Assembly (NCBI GenBank): GCA_963807775.1
Contig: CAWECY010000003.1
Span: forward strand, 124,001 to 188,000
DNA length: 64,000 bases
Origin: Bog-473 sp963807775
Lineage (GTDB): Bacteria; Actinomycetota; Acidimicrobiia; Acidimicrobiales; RAAP-2
Direction of reading: 5' to 3'
A program made the position numbers and the translations under genes. Numbering within the stretch: position 1 is the stretch's first letter; every line of letters starts with the position of its first letter. Below the pieces are notes generated by a model. The model searched no databases and was not told the DNA's origin. It saw only the letters and a program-made list of their open reading frames with translations. Below, in pieces: positions 39,569 to 49,152 of the stretch.

Positions 39569-40597
39569 GTGGCGATCGAGGTTGCACGCACCTACGAGCG
39601 CATCAGCCCGAAGGCCTACGAGCACCCGGCGGACAAGGCGGCCACCTCGGCCCTGCACTCGGTGCCGCTGCTCGACACCGTCGTCAAGCGCCTCACCGAC
39701 CTGGGTCACGAGCGGCGGCTCCGCCAGATCGTGATGGGCAACGCCGTCCGGCTGGGTCCCAAACAGGTGCCCGACACCTGGAGCGCCTACGTGCGTTGCA
39801 CCACCATCCTGGACCTGGAGTCGGTACCCGACCTCTACATCATCAACAACCCGGAGATCAACGCCCTGACGATCGGCGCCAAGACGCCCATCGTCGTCAT
39901 CAACTCCTCCATGCTGCGTTCGTTCGACCCGGCCGAGGTGGAGACCGTGCTCGGCCACGAGGTGTCGCACGTGCTCTCCGAGCACTACTACTACACGACC
40001 GCGCTCCTCCTCCTGAGCCAGTTCATGCAGGGCGCGCTGCCGCGCTCGCTCCTGCTCGGCCTGCCCGTGCGCGCCATGTACCTGGCGCTGCTCGAGTGGG
40101 CCCGCGCCGCCGAGCTCTCGGCGGACCGGGCCGCCGCCCTGGTCATGGCCGACCCGCTACAGCCGTGCCGCGTGCTGATGCAGCTGGCCGGTGGCTCGGC
40201 GCCCGGCATGAACTTCGAGGCCTTCCTGCAGCAGGCGAGCGAATACGAGAACGAAGACGACCTCTTCTCCCGGCACACGCGGTTCTGGTCCGAGCTCAAC
40301 CTCACCCACCCGGTGGCCGTGCGGCGCGTCAAGGAGCTCATGGAGTGGGTGAGCACCGGCGCCTACGACCGCATCCGCGACGGCGACTACCCGCGCCGGG
40401 GGGAGGAGCCGCCGCCCAGCGAGGAGTTCGAGGACGCTGTCGCCCACTACCGCGAGCGCTTCAGCCGCATCCTCGACCGCGCCGCCGGCGGCGTGCAGGA
40501 GGTGGGCAAGCGGCTCAGCGACTGGCTCGAGCGCTTCCAGAACTTGTCGCCGGACCACTTCGACGAGGACGACGACCCCACGGACGACACCCTGTAG
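39569..40597 (+). CDS. M48-family zinc metallopeptidase (HtpX-like)
   Basis: 342 aa. GTG 39569 with GGGAGG six bases upstream. The zinc motif is in VETVLGHEVSHVLSEHYYY (HExxH) and the third ligand Glu in RAAELSADRAAALVMADP (ExxxD). A hydrophobic segment (ALLLLSQFMQGALPRSLLLG) between them suggests membrane association. N-terminal VPDLYIINNPEINALTIG and VVINSSMLRSFDPAEVET are also M48-like. No strong signal peptide, so it is probably anchored with the active site in the cytoplasm. The C-terminal ~70 residues (acidic, coil-forming) are extra. Confidence 0.88.
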   Translation: MAIEVARTYERISPKAYEHPADKAATSALHSVPLLDTVVKRLTDLGHERRLRQIVMGNAVRLGPKQVPDTWSAYVRCTTILDLESVPDLYIINNPEINALTIGAKTPIVVINSSMLRSFDPAEVETVLGHEVSHVLSEHYYYTTALLLLSQFMQGALPRSLLLGLPVRAMYLALLEWARAAELSADRAAALVMADPLQPCRVLMQLAGGSAPGMNFEAFLQQASEYENEDDLFSRHTRFWSELNLTHPVAVRRVKELMEWVSTGAYDRIRDGDYPRRGEEPPPSEEFEDAVAHYRERFSRILDRAAGGVQEVGKRLSDWLERFQNLSPDHFDEDDDPTDDTL

Positions 40598-40720
40598 CAG
40601 GCGAAACAGGGGTATCCACCCTTGTCGAGGGGGGCCATTGGATACTGGTGCCACCCCTGGTGCAATCGGTACCACCCATCGCCGAGCGTGACCAGCTTTT
40701 CGCTGTCGGAGGGAGGCGTC

Positions 40721-41617
40721 ATGGTCAGCACTCAGCCCGAGCATGCCCAACGGGACGGTCTGGCCGCCCTGCGGGTGCTCTACGAGCACAACCCCGAGGG
40801 GGTGCTCTTCACGCTGCCCGACGAGGGCCGCGTCCTGGCCGCCAACCCGGCCGCCTGCGCCATCCTCGGGATGAGCGAGGACGAGATCCGCCAGCGGGGC
40901 CGCCACGGCATCCTCGAGCGCGACGATGCGCGGGTCTCGACGGGTATTGAGAGCCTGTTGCGCACCGGGCAGGCCACCGGCCAGACGCGTATGCGCCGCG
41001 GCGACGGCCGGGTGATCGAAGCAGAGGTGTCGGTCAACACGTTCGCCGGGCGCGACGGCGCCACCTGGGGCTGCACCACTTTCCGCGACGTGTCCCACCT
41101 GGCCGACGCCGAGCGCCAACTCGACGTGCTGAGCGCGCAGCTCGAGGACCTGCGCGTGGGTGACGAGCTGACCGGGTTGAGCAACCGGCGTGGCCTCATC
41201 CTGACCGGCACCGAATTGCTGCGCGAGGCCGATCAGAACGACCTGGAGGTGCAGGTGCTGTTCGTCGACGTGCAGGGACTGGCCGGGCTCAACGAGCGGC
41301 GGGGCCACCAGGCCGGTGACGCGGCCCTGCAGGCCGTGGCGCGGGCACTGCGCGTCGCCTTCCGTCGTTCCGACGCCGTCGCCCGCATTGGCAGCGCGCT
41401 CTTCGCCGTCATCGCGCTCGATCTGCAGGAAAACCAGCGTGACGGCGTCGAGAACCGCATGTCGCAACGCCTGTCTGACCAGCAGACGCTTGCGTTCGTC
41501 GGCGAGCGCGTCGAAATGGCGCTCGGTTGGACCACTCGAAACCCCGGTGACACCGCCGCCATAGAGGACTTGCTGGACCAGTCCGATCGTGCCATGCGCA
41601 TCACGCGCACGAATTGA
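40721..41617 (+). CDS. PAS plus degenerate GGDEF protein, copy 1 of 3
   Basis: 298 aa; ATG 40721 preceded by GGAGGG. A PAS domain comprises residues ~10-140 (LRVLYEHNPEGVLFTLPDEG, NPAACAILGMSEDEIRQRGR, and FRDVSHLADAERQLDVLSAQ). The diguanylate-cyclase-like domain starts DELTGLSNRRGL and includes VLFVDVQGLAGLNERRGHQA and GDAALQAVARALRVAFRRSD. The active-site motif GGDEF is replaced by GSALF (RIGSALFAVIALD), so catalysis is very unlikely. It shares its layout with the next two genes and probably binds a ligand or partner. No indels. Confidence 0.85.
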   Translation: MVSTQPEHAQRDGLAALRVLYEHNPEGVLFTLPDEGRVLAANPAACAILGMSEDEIRQRGRHGILERDDARVSTGIESLLRTGQATGQTRMRRGDGRVIEAEVSVNTFAGRDGATWGCTTFRDVSHLADAERQLDVLSAQLEDLRVGDELTGLSNRRGLILTGTELLREADQNDLEVQVLFVDVQGLAGLNERRGHQAGDAALQAVARALRVAFRRSDAVARIGSALFAVIALDLQENQRDGVENRMSQRLSDQQTLAFVGERVEMALGWTTRNPGDTAAIEDLLDQSDRAMRITRTN

Positions 41618-41766
41618 CGCAACACCCGCAACGGCGTGGTCCCCCGCGCCTGAGTCGAAAGTCACAAATGCACATCACCCCATGCAATCGCCGAGCGGCC
41701 TCAGTACCATGACCCCCACATCTGACGGTCCCCTGTTGTATGTCGGGCTGTAAGGGGCGAGCGAGC

Positions 41767-42700
41767 ATGGTCGTACAGGAATCGAGACCGGTCGACATGG
41801 TCGGGTCGGCCGCATACCAGATGCTGTTCGAGCATTCCGCGGACGGCGTGCTCTTCTCGACACCCGACGGCGACATCGGTGCGGCCAACCCGGCGGCCTG
41901 CGCCCTGCTCGCCATGACGGAAGAAGAGATCCGTCGGGCGGGTCTGTTCGCCCTCGTCGACCGGGAAGACCCCCGCTGGGACCTCACCCAGGCCGAGCGC
42001 GACCGCACCGGGCGCGCCGTCGGCGTGTGCCGGTTCCGGCACGGCAACGGCCGCCTGATCGACCTGGAGCTGCGCACCCTCTTGTTCAGGGACGCGGACG
42101 GCCGTCCCCTTTCGCTCAACGTCCTACACGACATCGCGGGACGGATCGCCACCGAGCGCGCCATGAAGGAGCTGAGCGCGCGCCTCGAAGAGCTCTCCCT
42201 CGGCGACGAGCTCACCGGGATGTACAACCGGCGTGGGCTCATCGCCAACGGGACCCGGCTGCTCGAGCGGGCCGACCTGCAGGACATCCACGTGCAGATC
42301 CTCTTCGCCGATGTGCACAACGTGGCCGACCTCAACGCGCGGCTCGGCCACCAGGGTGGGGATGCCGGGCTGCAGGCGGTGGCGCGCTCCCTCGCCGTGG
42401 CCTTCCGCAGCACCGATGTCCTGGCCCGCATCGGAGGCACCCAGTTCCTCGTCCTGGCCTACGACCTGCACGAGTCGGACCGGGCCACGGTCACCAAGCG
42501 CATCCTCCGCCACCTCGACGCGCCGGACACGGTCGGCTTCGTCGGCGCCGAGGTCGGGATCACGCTCGGCTGGGCCAGCCGGCGGCCCGGAAACGTGGCG
42601 TCGCTCGAGGAGCTGCGTGGCACGTTCGGACTGGGCCATGCGCGAGTCGCGCGAGGCGACCGCGGCCATCGGGACCAAGCCGTCCGTTCGCATCGCCTGA
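41767..42700 (+). CDS. PAS plus degenerate GGDEF protein, copy 2 of 3
   Basis: Start ATG 41767 (MVVQESRPVDMVGS). PAS: YQMLFEHSADGVLFSTPDGD and NPAACALLAMTEEEIRRAG. GGDEF-like: DELTGMYNRRGLIANGTRLL, VQILFADVHNVADLNARLGH and DAGLQAVARSLAVAFRSTDV; the signature is RIGGTQFLVLAYD (GGTQF instead of GGDEF). A frameshift near 42632 precedes the ending SDWAMRESREATAAIGTKPS. About 310 aa. Confidence 0.82.
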
Positions 42701-42746
42701 GAAGACACCGAATCCCCGGTGCGGTCGGGCATGTGGGAGAGGCGCC

Positions 42747-43666
42747 ATGGTCGTACACGAGACGGGGCCGATCGAGACCGTCGGCCTGGCCGCCTACAGG
42801 GTGATTTACGAGACCCGCCTCGACGGTGTCGTCTTCAAGAAGCCCGGCGGGCCGGTCACGGCGGCCAACCCGGCGGCCTGCGCGCTGCTCGGCATGACCG
42901 AGGAGCAGATCTTGCGACGGCCTGCTCGGCCCCGACGACCCGCCCTGGACCATCGGCCCGGCCCGGCGGGACCGGACGGGCACGACCAACGGCACGGCGC
43001 GGCTGCGCCGGGGGGACGGCTCGCTGCACGAGTTCCAGGTGACCTCGCGGCCGTTCCGTGAGGTCGACGGGTCCGACCGCTCCGTCATCATCTTCCGGGA
43101 TCCCGCGGGCCGCACGGCGGTCCAGCGCGAGGTCGAGGAGCTGCGGGCCCGGCTGCACGAGCTGTCCATCAGCGACGAGCTGACGGGCCTCTTCAACCGC
43201 CGCGATCTCATCGTCATGGGGACGCAGCTGCTGCAGCTGACCGACTGCCAGGACTCCGACGCCCAGATCGTCTTCGTCAACGTCGACGGCATCGACAGCC
43301 TGAACGCCGCGCCGGGCCACCAGGCGGGTGACGCCGCTCTGCAGGCGGTGGGACGCACCATTTCGGTGGCGTTCCGGCATGACCGACGTGCTGGCGCGCA
43401 TCGGCGCCACCGAGTTCCTCGTCCTCGCCTTCAACCTGGACGAGGTGGAGCGGGTCGCCCTGGCCCAACGGATCCACCGCCAACTGGCGGCGCCCGAGAC
43501 CACGTCGCTGGTGGGCGCCGAGGTCAGGGTCTCGCCGGGCTGGGTGACCCGACACCCGGGGGACGCGTCCTCGCTCGAGAAGCTGATAGGGCGCTCGGAC
43601 TGGGCCATGCACGAGGCGCGGAAGGCCAGCCGAGCCACCGGCTCCCCTCTGTGCCCACCGGACTGA
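42747..43666 (+). CDS. PAS plus degenerate GGDEF protein, copy 3 of 3
   Basis: Start ATG 42747 (MVVHETGPIETVGLAAYRVI), 46 bases after copy 2, with GGGAGAGG upstream. PAS: GVVFKKPGGPVTAANPAACA and LLGMTEEQIL. GGDEF-like: DELTGLFNRRDLIVMGTQLL, VNVDGIDSLNAAPGHQAGDA, and RIGATEFLVLAFN (GATEF in place of GGDEF; the last Glu-Phe pair is kept). Frameshifts near 42917 and 43378. About 305 aa after joining. Confidence 0.82.
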
Positions 43667-43715
43667 AAGCGCAGCGGCCGTGTGACGAGCCGGTGATAGC
43701 CTGACCTGGGATTTC

Positions 43716-43746
43716 GCTAAATATGACCAAGACGAGCATATTTAGC
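43716..43746. promoter_or_regulatory. Perfect AT-rich inverted repeat before the sulfate transport operon
   Basis: GCTAAATATG (43716-43725) and CATATTTAGC (43737-43746) match over 10 bases with an 11-base centre, in a 105-base gap that is strikingly AT-rich for this genome. It sits 26 bases upstream of the binding-protein ATG. It is likely an operator for a sulfur regulator or an mRNA hairpin; no T-run follows, so a plain terminator is less likely. Confidence 0.5.
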
Positions 43747-43771
43747 TATTTCAGTGGATTAGTATCCTCGG

Positions 43772-44818
43772 ATGCTCATCAACTCCCCTTCCAATGCGGC
43801 CGCACCGCGGCGCCATCCTGCGGCCCGCCAAGTCGGCCGCCTCGTCGGCATCGGGGCGCTCGCCGTCCTCCCCCTGGCCCTGACCGCCCTGCCCGCCGGC
43901 GCCCAAGCGGGGGCACGGTCAACCTGGTCGCCTACTCGACCCCCAAGCCGGCCTACACCGTGCTGGCGGCCGACTTCGCCAAGACCAAGGCGGGGGCGGG
44001 CGTCACCATCTCGCCGTCCTTCGGGCCCTCGGGCACCCAGGCCACCTCGGTGATCGACGGGCTGCCGGCCGACGTCGTCAACTTCTCGCTCGAGCCCGAC
44101 ATGGAGAAGCTGGTCAAGGCCGGCCTGGTGTCGAGCTCGTGGGACAGCGGGCCGACCAAGGGCATGGTGACCGACTCCATCGTCTCGTTCGTCGTGCGCC
44201 CGGGGAACCCCAAGCACATCACGACCTGGGCCGACCTGGTGAAGCCGGGCGTGCAGGTGATCACGCCCAACGTGTTCAGCTCGGGCAGCGCCAAGTGGAA
44301 CATCATGGCGGCCTACGGCGCCGAGATCGAGCAGGGCAAGACCCCGCGCAGGCGCAGCAGTACCTCTCGGAGCTGCTGCACAACGCCGTGGCCCAGCCTC
44401 GTCCAGCGCAGCGCGGCGCTGCAGACCTTCCTCGCCGGGCAGGGCGACGTCCTGCTCGACTACGAGGACGACGCCCTCTACGCCAAGAGCAAGGGCGAGC
44501 CGGTCGACGTCATCACGCCGCCCCAGACGATCCTGATCCAGAACCCGATCGCCGTGACCAAGACGGCCGGCCCGGCCGCCAAGGCGTTCGTGGCCTACCT
44601 GCTCTCGCCCGCCGGCCAGACCGTCTGGGGCCAGCAGGGCTACCGCCCGGTGCTGGCCTCGGTGGCGGCGAAGTTCAACTTCCCCAAGCCGAAGACGCTC
44701 TTCACCATCGACCACCTCGGGTGGCTGGACGGCGGTCAACACCAAGTTCTTCGACCCCCAGACCGGCATCGTGGCCAAGGTCGAGCAGTCGCTCGGCGTC
44801 TCCACCGCGAGCGGCTAG
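43772..44818 (+). CDS. sbp: Sulfate/thiosulfate-binding protein
   Basis: ATG 43772 (MLINSPSNAAAPRRHPAARQ) leads a signal peptide (LVGIGALAVLPLALTALPAG). Family blocks: NLVAYSTPKPAYTVLAADFA, ISPSFGPSGTQATSVIDGLP, ADVVNFSLEPDMEKLVKAGL (sulfate contacts), PKHITTWADLVKPGVQVITP, VFSSGSAKWNIMAAYGAEIE and FLAGQGDVLLDYEDDALYAK. Frameshifts near 43915, 44348, 44398 and 44735. Ends LGVSTASG at 44818. Followed by permease and ATPase genes of the same importer. Periplasm-type location outside the membrane. Confidence 0.88.
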
Positions 44819-44825
44819 CGCGGCC

Positions 44826-45756
44826 GTGACCACCGGCGCGTGCGCCGACCGTCGCCGACCTGGGCTCCCGGGCGGGGAGCGCCGCGCCCAGCGACCGCCG
44901 GCCGGGGCGGGGGCGACGGCACCGTCACCCCCCAGCGGCGCCTCGCCCCGCCCTGGCCACGGGCGGGCGCGTGACCGGCCGCATCGGCGGGCCGGCGCTC
45001 GCCGTCACCTACCTGTCGCTGCTCGTCCTGCTGCCGCTGGCCGCGCTGGTCACCAACGCGTTCAGCGGCGGGTGGGCCGCCTTCTGGAGCGCCGTCACCC
45101 AACCCGAGGCGGTGGCCGCGCTCGAGCTGACGCTCGGGTCTCCGCCGTCGTGGCCGTGGTCAACTCCGTCGCCGGCCTCGCCATCGCCTGGGTGCTGGTC
45201 CGCGACGACTTCCGGGGCAAGGCGCTCGTCGGCGCGGTCATCGACCTGCCCTTCGCGCTGCCGACCATCGTGGCCGGGCTCACCCTGCTCGCCCTCTACG
45301 GGCCGAACAGCCCGTTCCACGTCAACCTGGCCGGCACCCGCCTCGGCATCGCCTGCGCGCTGGCCTTCGTGACGCTGCCCTTCTGCGTGCGCAGCGTCCA
45401 ACCGGTGCTGGCCGAGCTCGACGCGGAGACCGAGGAGGCGGCCGCCTCGCTCGGTGCCAGCCGGCGCCAGGTGCTCCGCCGCATCATCCTGCCGAGCGTC
45501 CTGCCCTCGGTGCTGGCCGGCGCCGGCCTCGCCTTCGCCCGGGCCGTCGGCGAGTTCGGGTCGGTCGTGCTGATCTCGGGCAACATCCCGTTCAAGACCG
45601 AGGTCGCCTCGTCGTGGATCTACAGCCTCTCCCAGAGCGACGACCTGCCCGGCGGCCAGCGCGGTCTCCGTCGTGCTCGTCGCCATCGCGCTCGCTCGTG
45701 CTCGTCGGCATCGGCTGGGCCCGCCGCCGCTTCGAGGTCGCACCGAGACGGTGTGA
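44826..45756 (+). CDS. cysT: Sulfate ABC transporter permease CysT
   Basis: The GTG start at 44826 follows the binding protein by 7 bases, although the first ~45 codons are poorly conserved and the start may instead be GTG 44971 (VTGRIGGPALAVTYLSLLVL). Family blocks: LLPLAALVTNAFSGGWAAFW, VNSVAGLAIAWVLVRDDFRG, AVIDLPFALPTIVAGLTLLA, LYGPNSPFHVNLAGTRLGIA, the EAA-type loop ETEEAAASLGASRRQVLRRI, GLAFARAVGEFGSVVLISGN and IPFKTEVASSWIYSLSQSDD. Frameshifts near 45137, 45660 and 45745. TGA 45754-45756 overlaps the CysW GTG. Confidence 0.88.
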
Positions 45757-46577
45757 AGCGCTCGCGCTGGCGCCTGCCGCTGCGCTTCGCCGTGCTCGGC
45801 TACCTGGCCCTGCTCGTGATCCTGCCGGTGGGCACGGTGTTCTACCGCGCCTTCCAGCACGGACTCGGCGCGGCGTGGGACGCCATCACCGCGCCCGACG
45901 CCCTGCACGCGCTGTGGCTCACCCTGCTCGTGGCCGCCATCGCCGTGCCGCTCAACACGGTCTTCGGCGTGGGCGTCTCGCTCATCCTGGCCCGCCACCG
46001 CTTCCCCGGCGCCTGGCTGCTCGACGCGCTGGTCGACATCCCGCTCGCCATCTCCCCCGTCGTCATCGGCCTGTCGCTCATCCTCGTCTACGGCCACACG
46101 GGCTGGTTCGGGAACTGGCTGGCGGCGCGAGCGCATCACGGTCATCTTCTCGGTGCCCGGCATCGTCATGGCCTCGGCCGCCGTCTCGCTGCCCTACGTC
46201 GTGCGCGAGGTGCTGCCGGTGCTCCAGGAGATCGGCACCGAGCAGGAGCAGGCGGCCCGCACCCTCGGCGCCGGCCCGCTCACGGTCTTCCGGCGGATCA
46301 CCCTGCCCAACATCCGCCGCGGCCTGGCCTACGGCGTGACCCTCACCACGGCCCGCGTGCTCGGCGAGTTCGGCGCCGTGGCCATCGTCTCGGGCGCCAT
46401 CGCCGGCAAGACCCAGACGCTGACCCTGTTCATCTCCGACCAGCATCGACAACCTCGACACCCAGAGCGCCTACGTCGGCGCGGTGGCCCTGTGCCTCGC
46501 CGCCCTCATCGTGCTTACGTCTCTGACCGTGACCGACCGCAATCGCGGACCACTGGCACGGCAAGGCGGCCGCGTGA
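45753..46577 (+). CDS. cysW: Sulfate ABC transporter permease CysW
   Basis: GTG 45753 (VKRSRWRLPLRFAVLGYLAL). Helices and family blocks: LLVILPVGTVFYRAFQHGLG, LLVAAIAVPLNTVFGVGVSL, LARHRFPGAWLLDALVDIPL, ISPVVIGLSLILVYGHTGWF, then after a frameshift near 46128 VPGIVMASAAVSLPYVVREV, the EAA loop EQEQAARTLGAGPLTVFRRI, and GLAYGVTLTTARVLGEFGAV. A second frameshift near 46440 precedes LDTQSAYVGAVALCLAALIV. Ends with a GTGA overlap to cysA. Confidence 0.88.
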
Positions 46578-47567
46578 GCATCCACGTCGAGTCGATCTCC
46601 AAGCGCTTCGGCGACGCCGTCGCCCTCGACGACGTGTCGCTCGAGGTGCCGAGCGGGCTCGCTCACGGCCCTGCTCGGCCCGAGCGGCGGCGGCAAGTCG
46701 ACGCTGCTGCGCATCATCGCCGGCCTCGACACGCCCGACACGCGGCACGGTCCGGATCGACGGCGAGGACCTGACCGAGCACGCCGGCCCGCAACCGCGG
46801 CGTCGGGTTCTGCTTCCAGCACTACGCGCCGTTCCGCCACCTGACCGTGCGGCGCAACGTGGCCTTCGGCCTCGAGATCCGGCGCCGCCCCAAGGCCGAG
46901 ATCAAGGCCCGGGTCGACGAGCTGCTCGAGCTGGTCGGCCTGGCGCACCTGGGCGAGCGCTACCCCTCGCAGCTCTCGGGCGGCCAGCGCCAGCGCATGG
47001 CGCTGGCCCGGGCGCTGGCCATCGAGCCCAAGGTGCTGCTGCTCGACGAGCCCTTCGGCGCCCTCGACGCCCAGGTGCGCACGCAGCTGCGCCGGTGGCT
47101 GCGCGACCTGCACGACACGCTGCACGTGACGACGGTGCTCGTCACCCACGACCAGGAGGAGGCCATGGAGGTGGCCGACCGCCTGGCCATCATCAACCAC
47201 GGCCGCCTGGAGCAGGTGGGCACGCCGGCCGACATGTACGACCACCCGGCCAACGAGTTCGTCCTGACGTTCCTCGGGTCCGGCCACCCGCCTGGGCGGC
47301 GAGTGGGTGCGCCCGCACGACCTGGCCATGCACCGGGTCGAAGACGGGCACCCGCAACCCGGGGCCGTCGAGGGCACCGTCGACCCGGGTGACGCACCTC
47401 GGCTTCGAGGTCAAGGTCGACGTCGACGCTCGGCGGCGGGCGACGTGCTGGGTCCAGCTCAGCCGCGGCACGGCGGCCGACCTCGGCCTGGAGCCCGGAC
47501 AGCGGGTGTGGGTGGCGCGGGCCGACTCGCCGCTGCCCGAGCGGTTCCGCGTCGTCGGAGCGCCTAA
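46574..47567 (+). CDS. cysA: Sulfate ABC transporter ATPase CysA
   Basis: GTG 46574 (VSIHVESISKRFGDAVALDD). Walker A in LLGPSGGGKSTLLRIIAGLD, Q-loop CFQHYAPFRHLTVRRNVAFG, signature PSQLSGGQRQRMALARALAI, Walker B KVLLLDEPFGALDAQVRTQL, switch His VLVTHDQEEAMEVADRLAII. A short C-terminal TOBE-like domain (WVRPHDLAMHRVEDG, and after shifts FEVKVDVDA, WVQLSRGTAADLGLEPGQRV). Frameshifts near 46657, 46742, 46795, 47290, 47385 and 47430. TAA at 47565-47567 or a longer frame to 47673; the family length favours the former. Confidence 0.88.
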
Positions 47568-47574
47568 GTTCAAA

Positions 47575-47591
47575 TGGCCGTGCAGCGGCCA
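47575..47591 (+). terminator. Hairpin after cysA
   Basis: TGGCCG-tgcag-CGGCCA is a perfect 6-bp stem directly after the cysA stop. The remaining 198 bases to the transposase start show no gene I can support and probably include the left end of the IS110 element; I could not identify its exact ends. Confidence 0.4.
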
Positions 47592-47789
47592 GCACCATGC
47601 AAGGAATGAAATGCTGGCGCCGGCTGTCGGGTGTCGTCGCCGAAGGGCGCTTGCAACTGTGAGCGCGTCCTAAGTCTGGCGCGGGGATCCCGGGGGACCA
47701 AGGATTGTCGCTACGAGCACGAACCCCAGACATCCGCTTCACCTCGGTCCCTCCCCGGCAGCCTCCGACGAGACAACAGGAGGTGCGCC

Positions 47790-49037
47790 GTGAAACGGAT
47801 CCGGGACAAGGGTCGCCGGCCTCGACGTCCATCGCGACACGCGTCGTGGCGTGCACGCAGGATCGTCGAGCCCGGATCGCTCGGTCGAGGTGACCAAGGC
47901 AGTCGTTCTCGACGACGGCCAAGGGCCTGGGCGAGCTGGCCGCGTGGCTGCGTGACGCCGGCGTTGAGACGGTTGGCATGGAGGCGACCGGCGTCTACTG
48001 GAAGCCGGTCTACTACGCGCTCGAAGGGCTCTTCGACGAGCTGTGGCTGTGCAACGCCGCAGCACGTGAAGAACGTCCCGGGCCGAAAGACCGACCTCTC
48101 CGACGCCGAGTGGCTGGCCGACGTGGCCGCCCACGGCATGGTGCAGGCCTCGTTCGTGCCCCCGACCGCGAGATCCGAGAGCTGCGCGAGATCACCCGCT
48201 ACCGAAAGACCCAGGTCGACGCCCGGGCAAGGAGATCCAGCGCCTGGAGAAGGTCCTCCAAGACGCCGGCATCAAGCTGACCTCGGTGGCGTCGGCGGTG
48301 TGGAGCGTCTCGACGCGCCATGATCGAGGCGATGATCGAAGGCGAGCGGGACCCCAAGGTGCTCGCCCAGATGGCCAAGGCCTCGTCTGCGGGCCAAGAT
48401 CCCCGCGCTCGAAGAGGCCTTCAGCGGGCACTTCGGCGCCCACCACGCCGTGTCTTGTGCCGCCAGATCATCGACCACATCGACTTCCTCGACACCTCCA
48501 TCGCCACGCTCACGCGCCGAGATCACACGAGCGCCTCGCTCCTTTTGAGGCGGCGGTCACCATCTTGTGCTCGATCACCGGGGTGTCGAGGACCACGGCC
48601 GAGGTGATGATCGCCGAGATGGGCGTCGACATGACCCGGTTCCCGACCGCCGGGCACCTCTGCGCCTGGGCCGGGGTGGCCCCGCCAGCCACGAGTCCGC
48701 CGGCAAGCAGAGCCCAGCCGGCACCCGGCACGGCTCCACCTGGCTGCGCCGCGCCCTCATCGAGGCCGCCAGGGCGGCGGCACGCACCAAGGGCAGCTAC
48801 TTCTCGGCCCAGTACTCCCGGATCGCCCGGCGACGCGGCCCCAACAAGGCCACGGTCGCGGTGGCCCATTCCATCTTGGCCGTCGCCTGGCACTTGCTCA
48901 CCAACGGTGCCCTCTACGAAGACCCCGGCAGTGACTACTTCGAGCGACGGAACGATCCCGCCCGCGAGGCGAAGCGGCTCCAGCGGCGGATCGAGGCCCT
49001 CGGCTACGAGGTCACCATCACCGAGAAGGCCGCATAG
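47790..49037 (+). mobile_element. IS110-family insertion sequence, transposase gene
   Basis: Transposase of the DEDD-type IS110 family. GTG 47790 with AGGAGG six bases upstream. N-terminal DEDD catalytic domain: GLDVHRDT-like start, KAVFSTTAKGLGELAAWLRD (reconstructed), ETVGMEATGVYWKPVYYALE, WLCNAQHVKNVPGRKTDLSD and AEWLADVAAHGMVQASFVPP. The C-terminal transposase_20 part is intact: ILCSITGVSRTTAEVMIAEM, GVDMTRFPTAGHLCAWAGVA, SHESAGKQSPAGTRHGSTWL and RIARRRGPNKATVAVAHSIL. At least six frameshifts lie between 47815 and 48690. Terminal repeats are not evident, as usual in this family. Confidence 0.88.
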
Positions 49038-49152
49038 CCCAGCCAATCTCACAACTTGACCGTCACCGCCAGACGCCTCGCTTCGCGCGCCCCTCATGCC
49101 GCTTGGGACTCGAGCATCACATCCCAGACCCACGAAGGGCTCTCGCCTCCAT

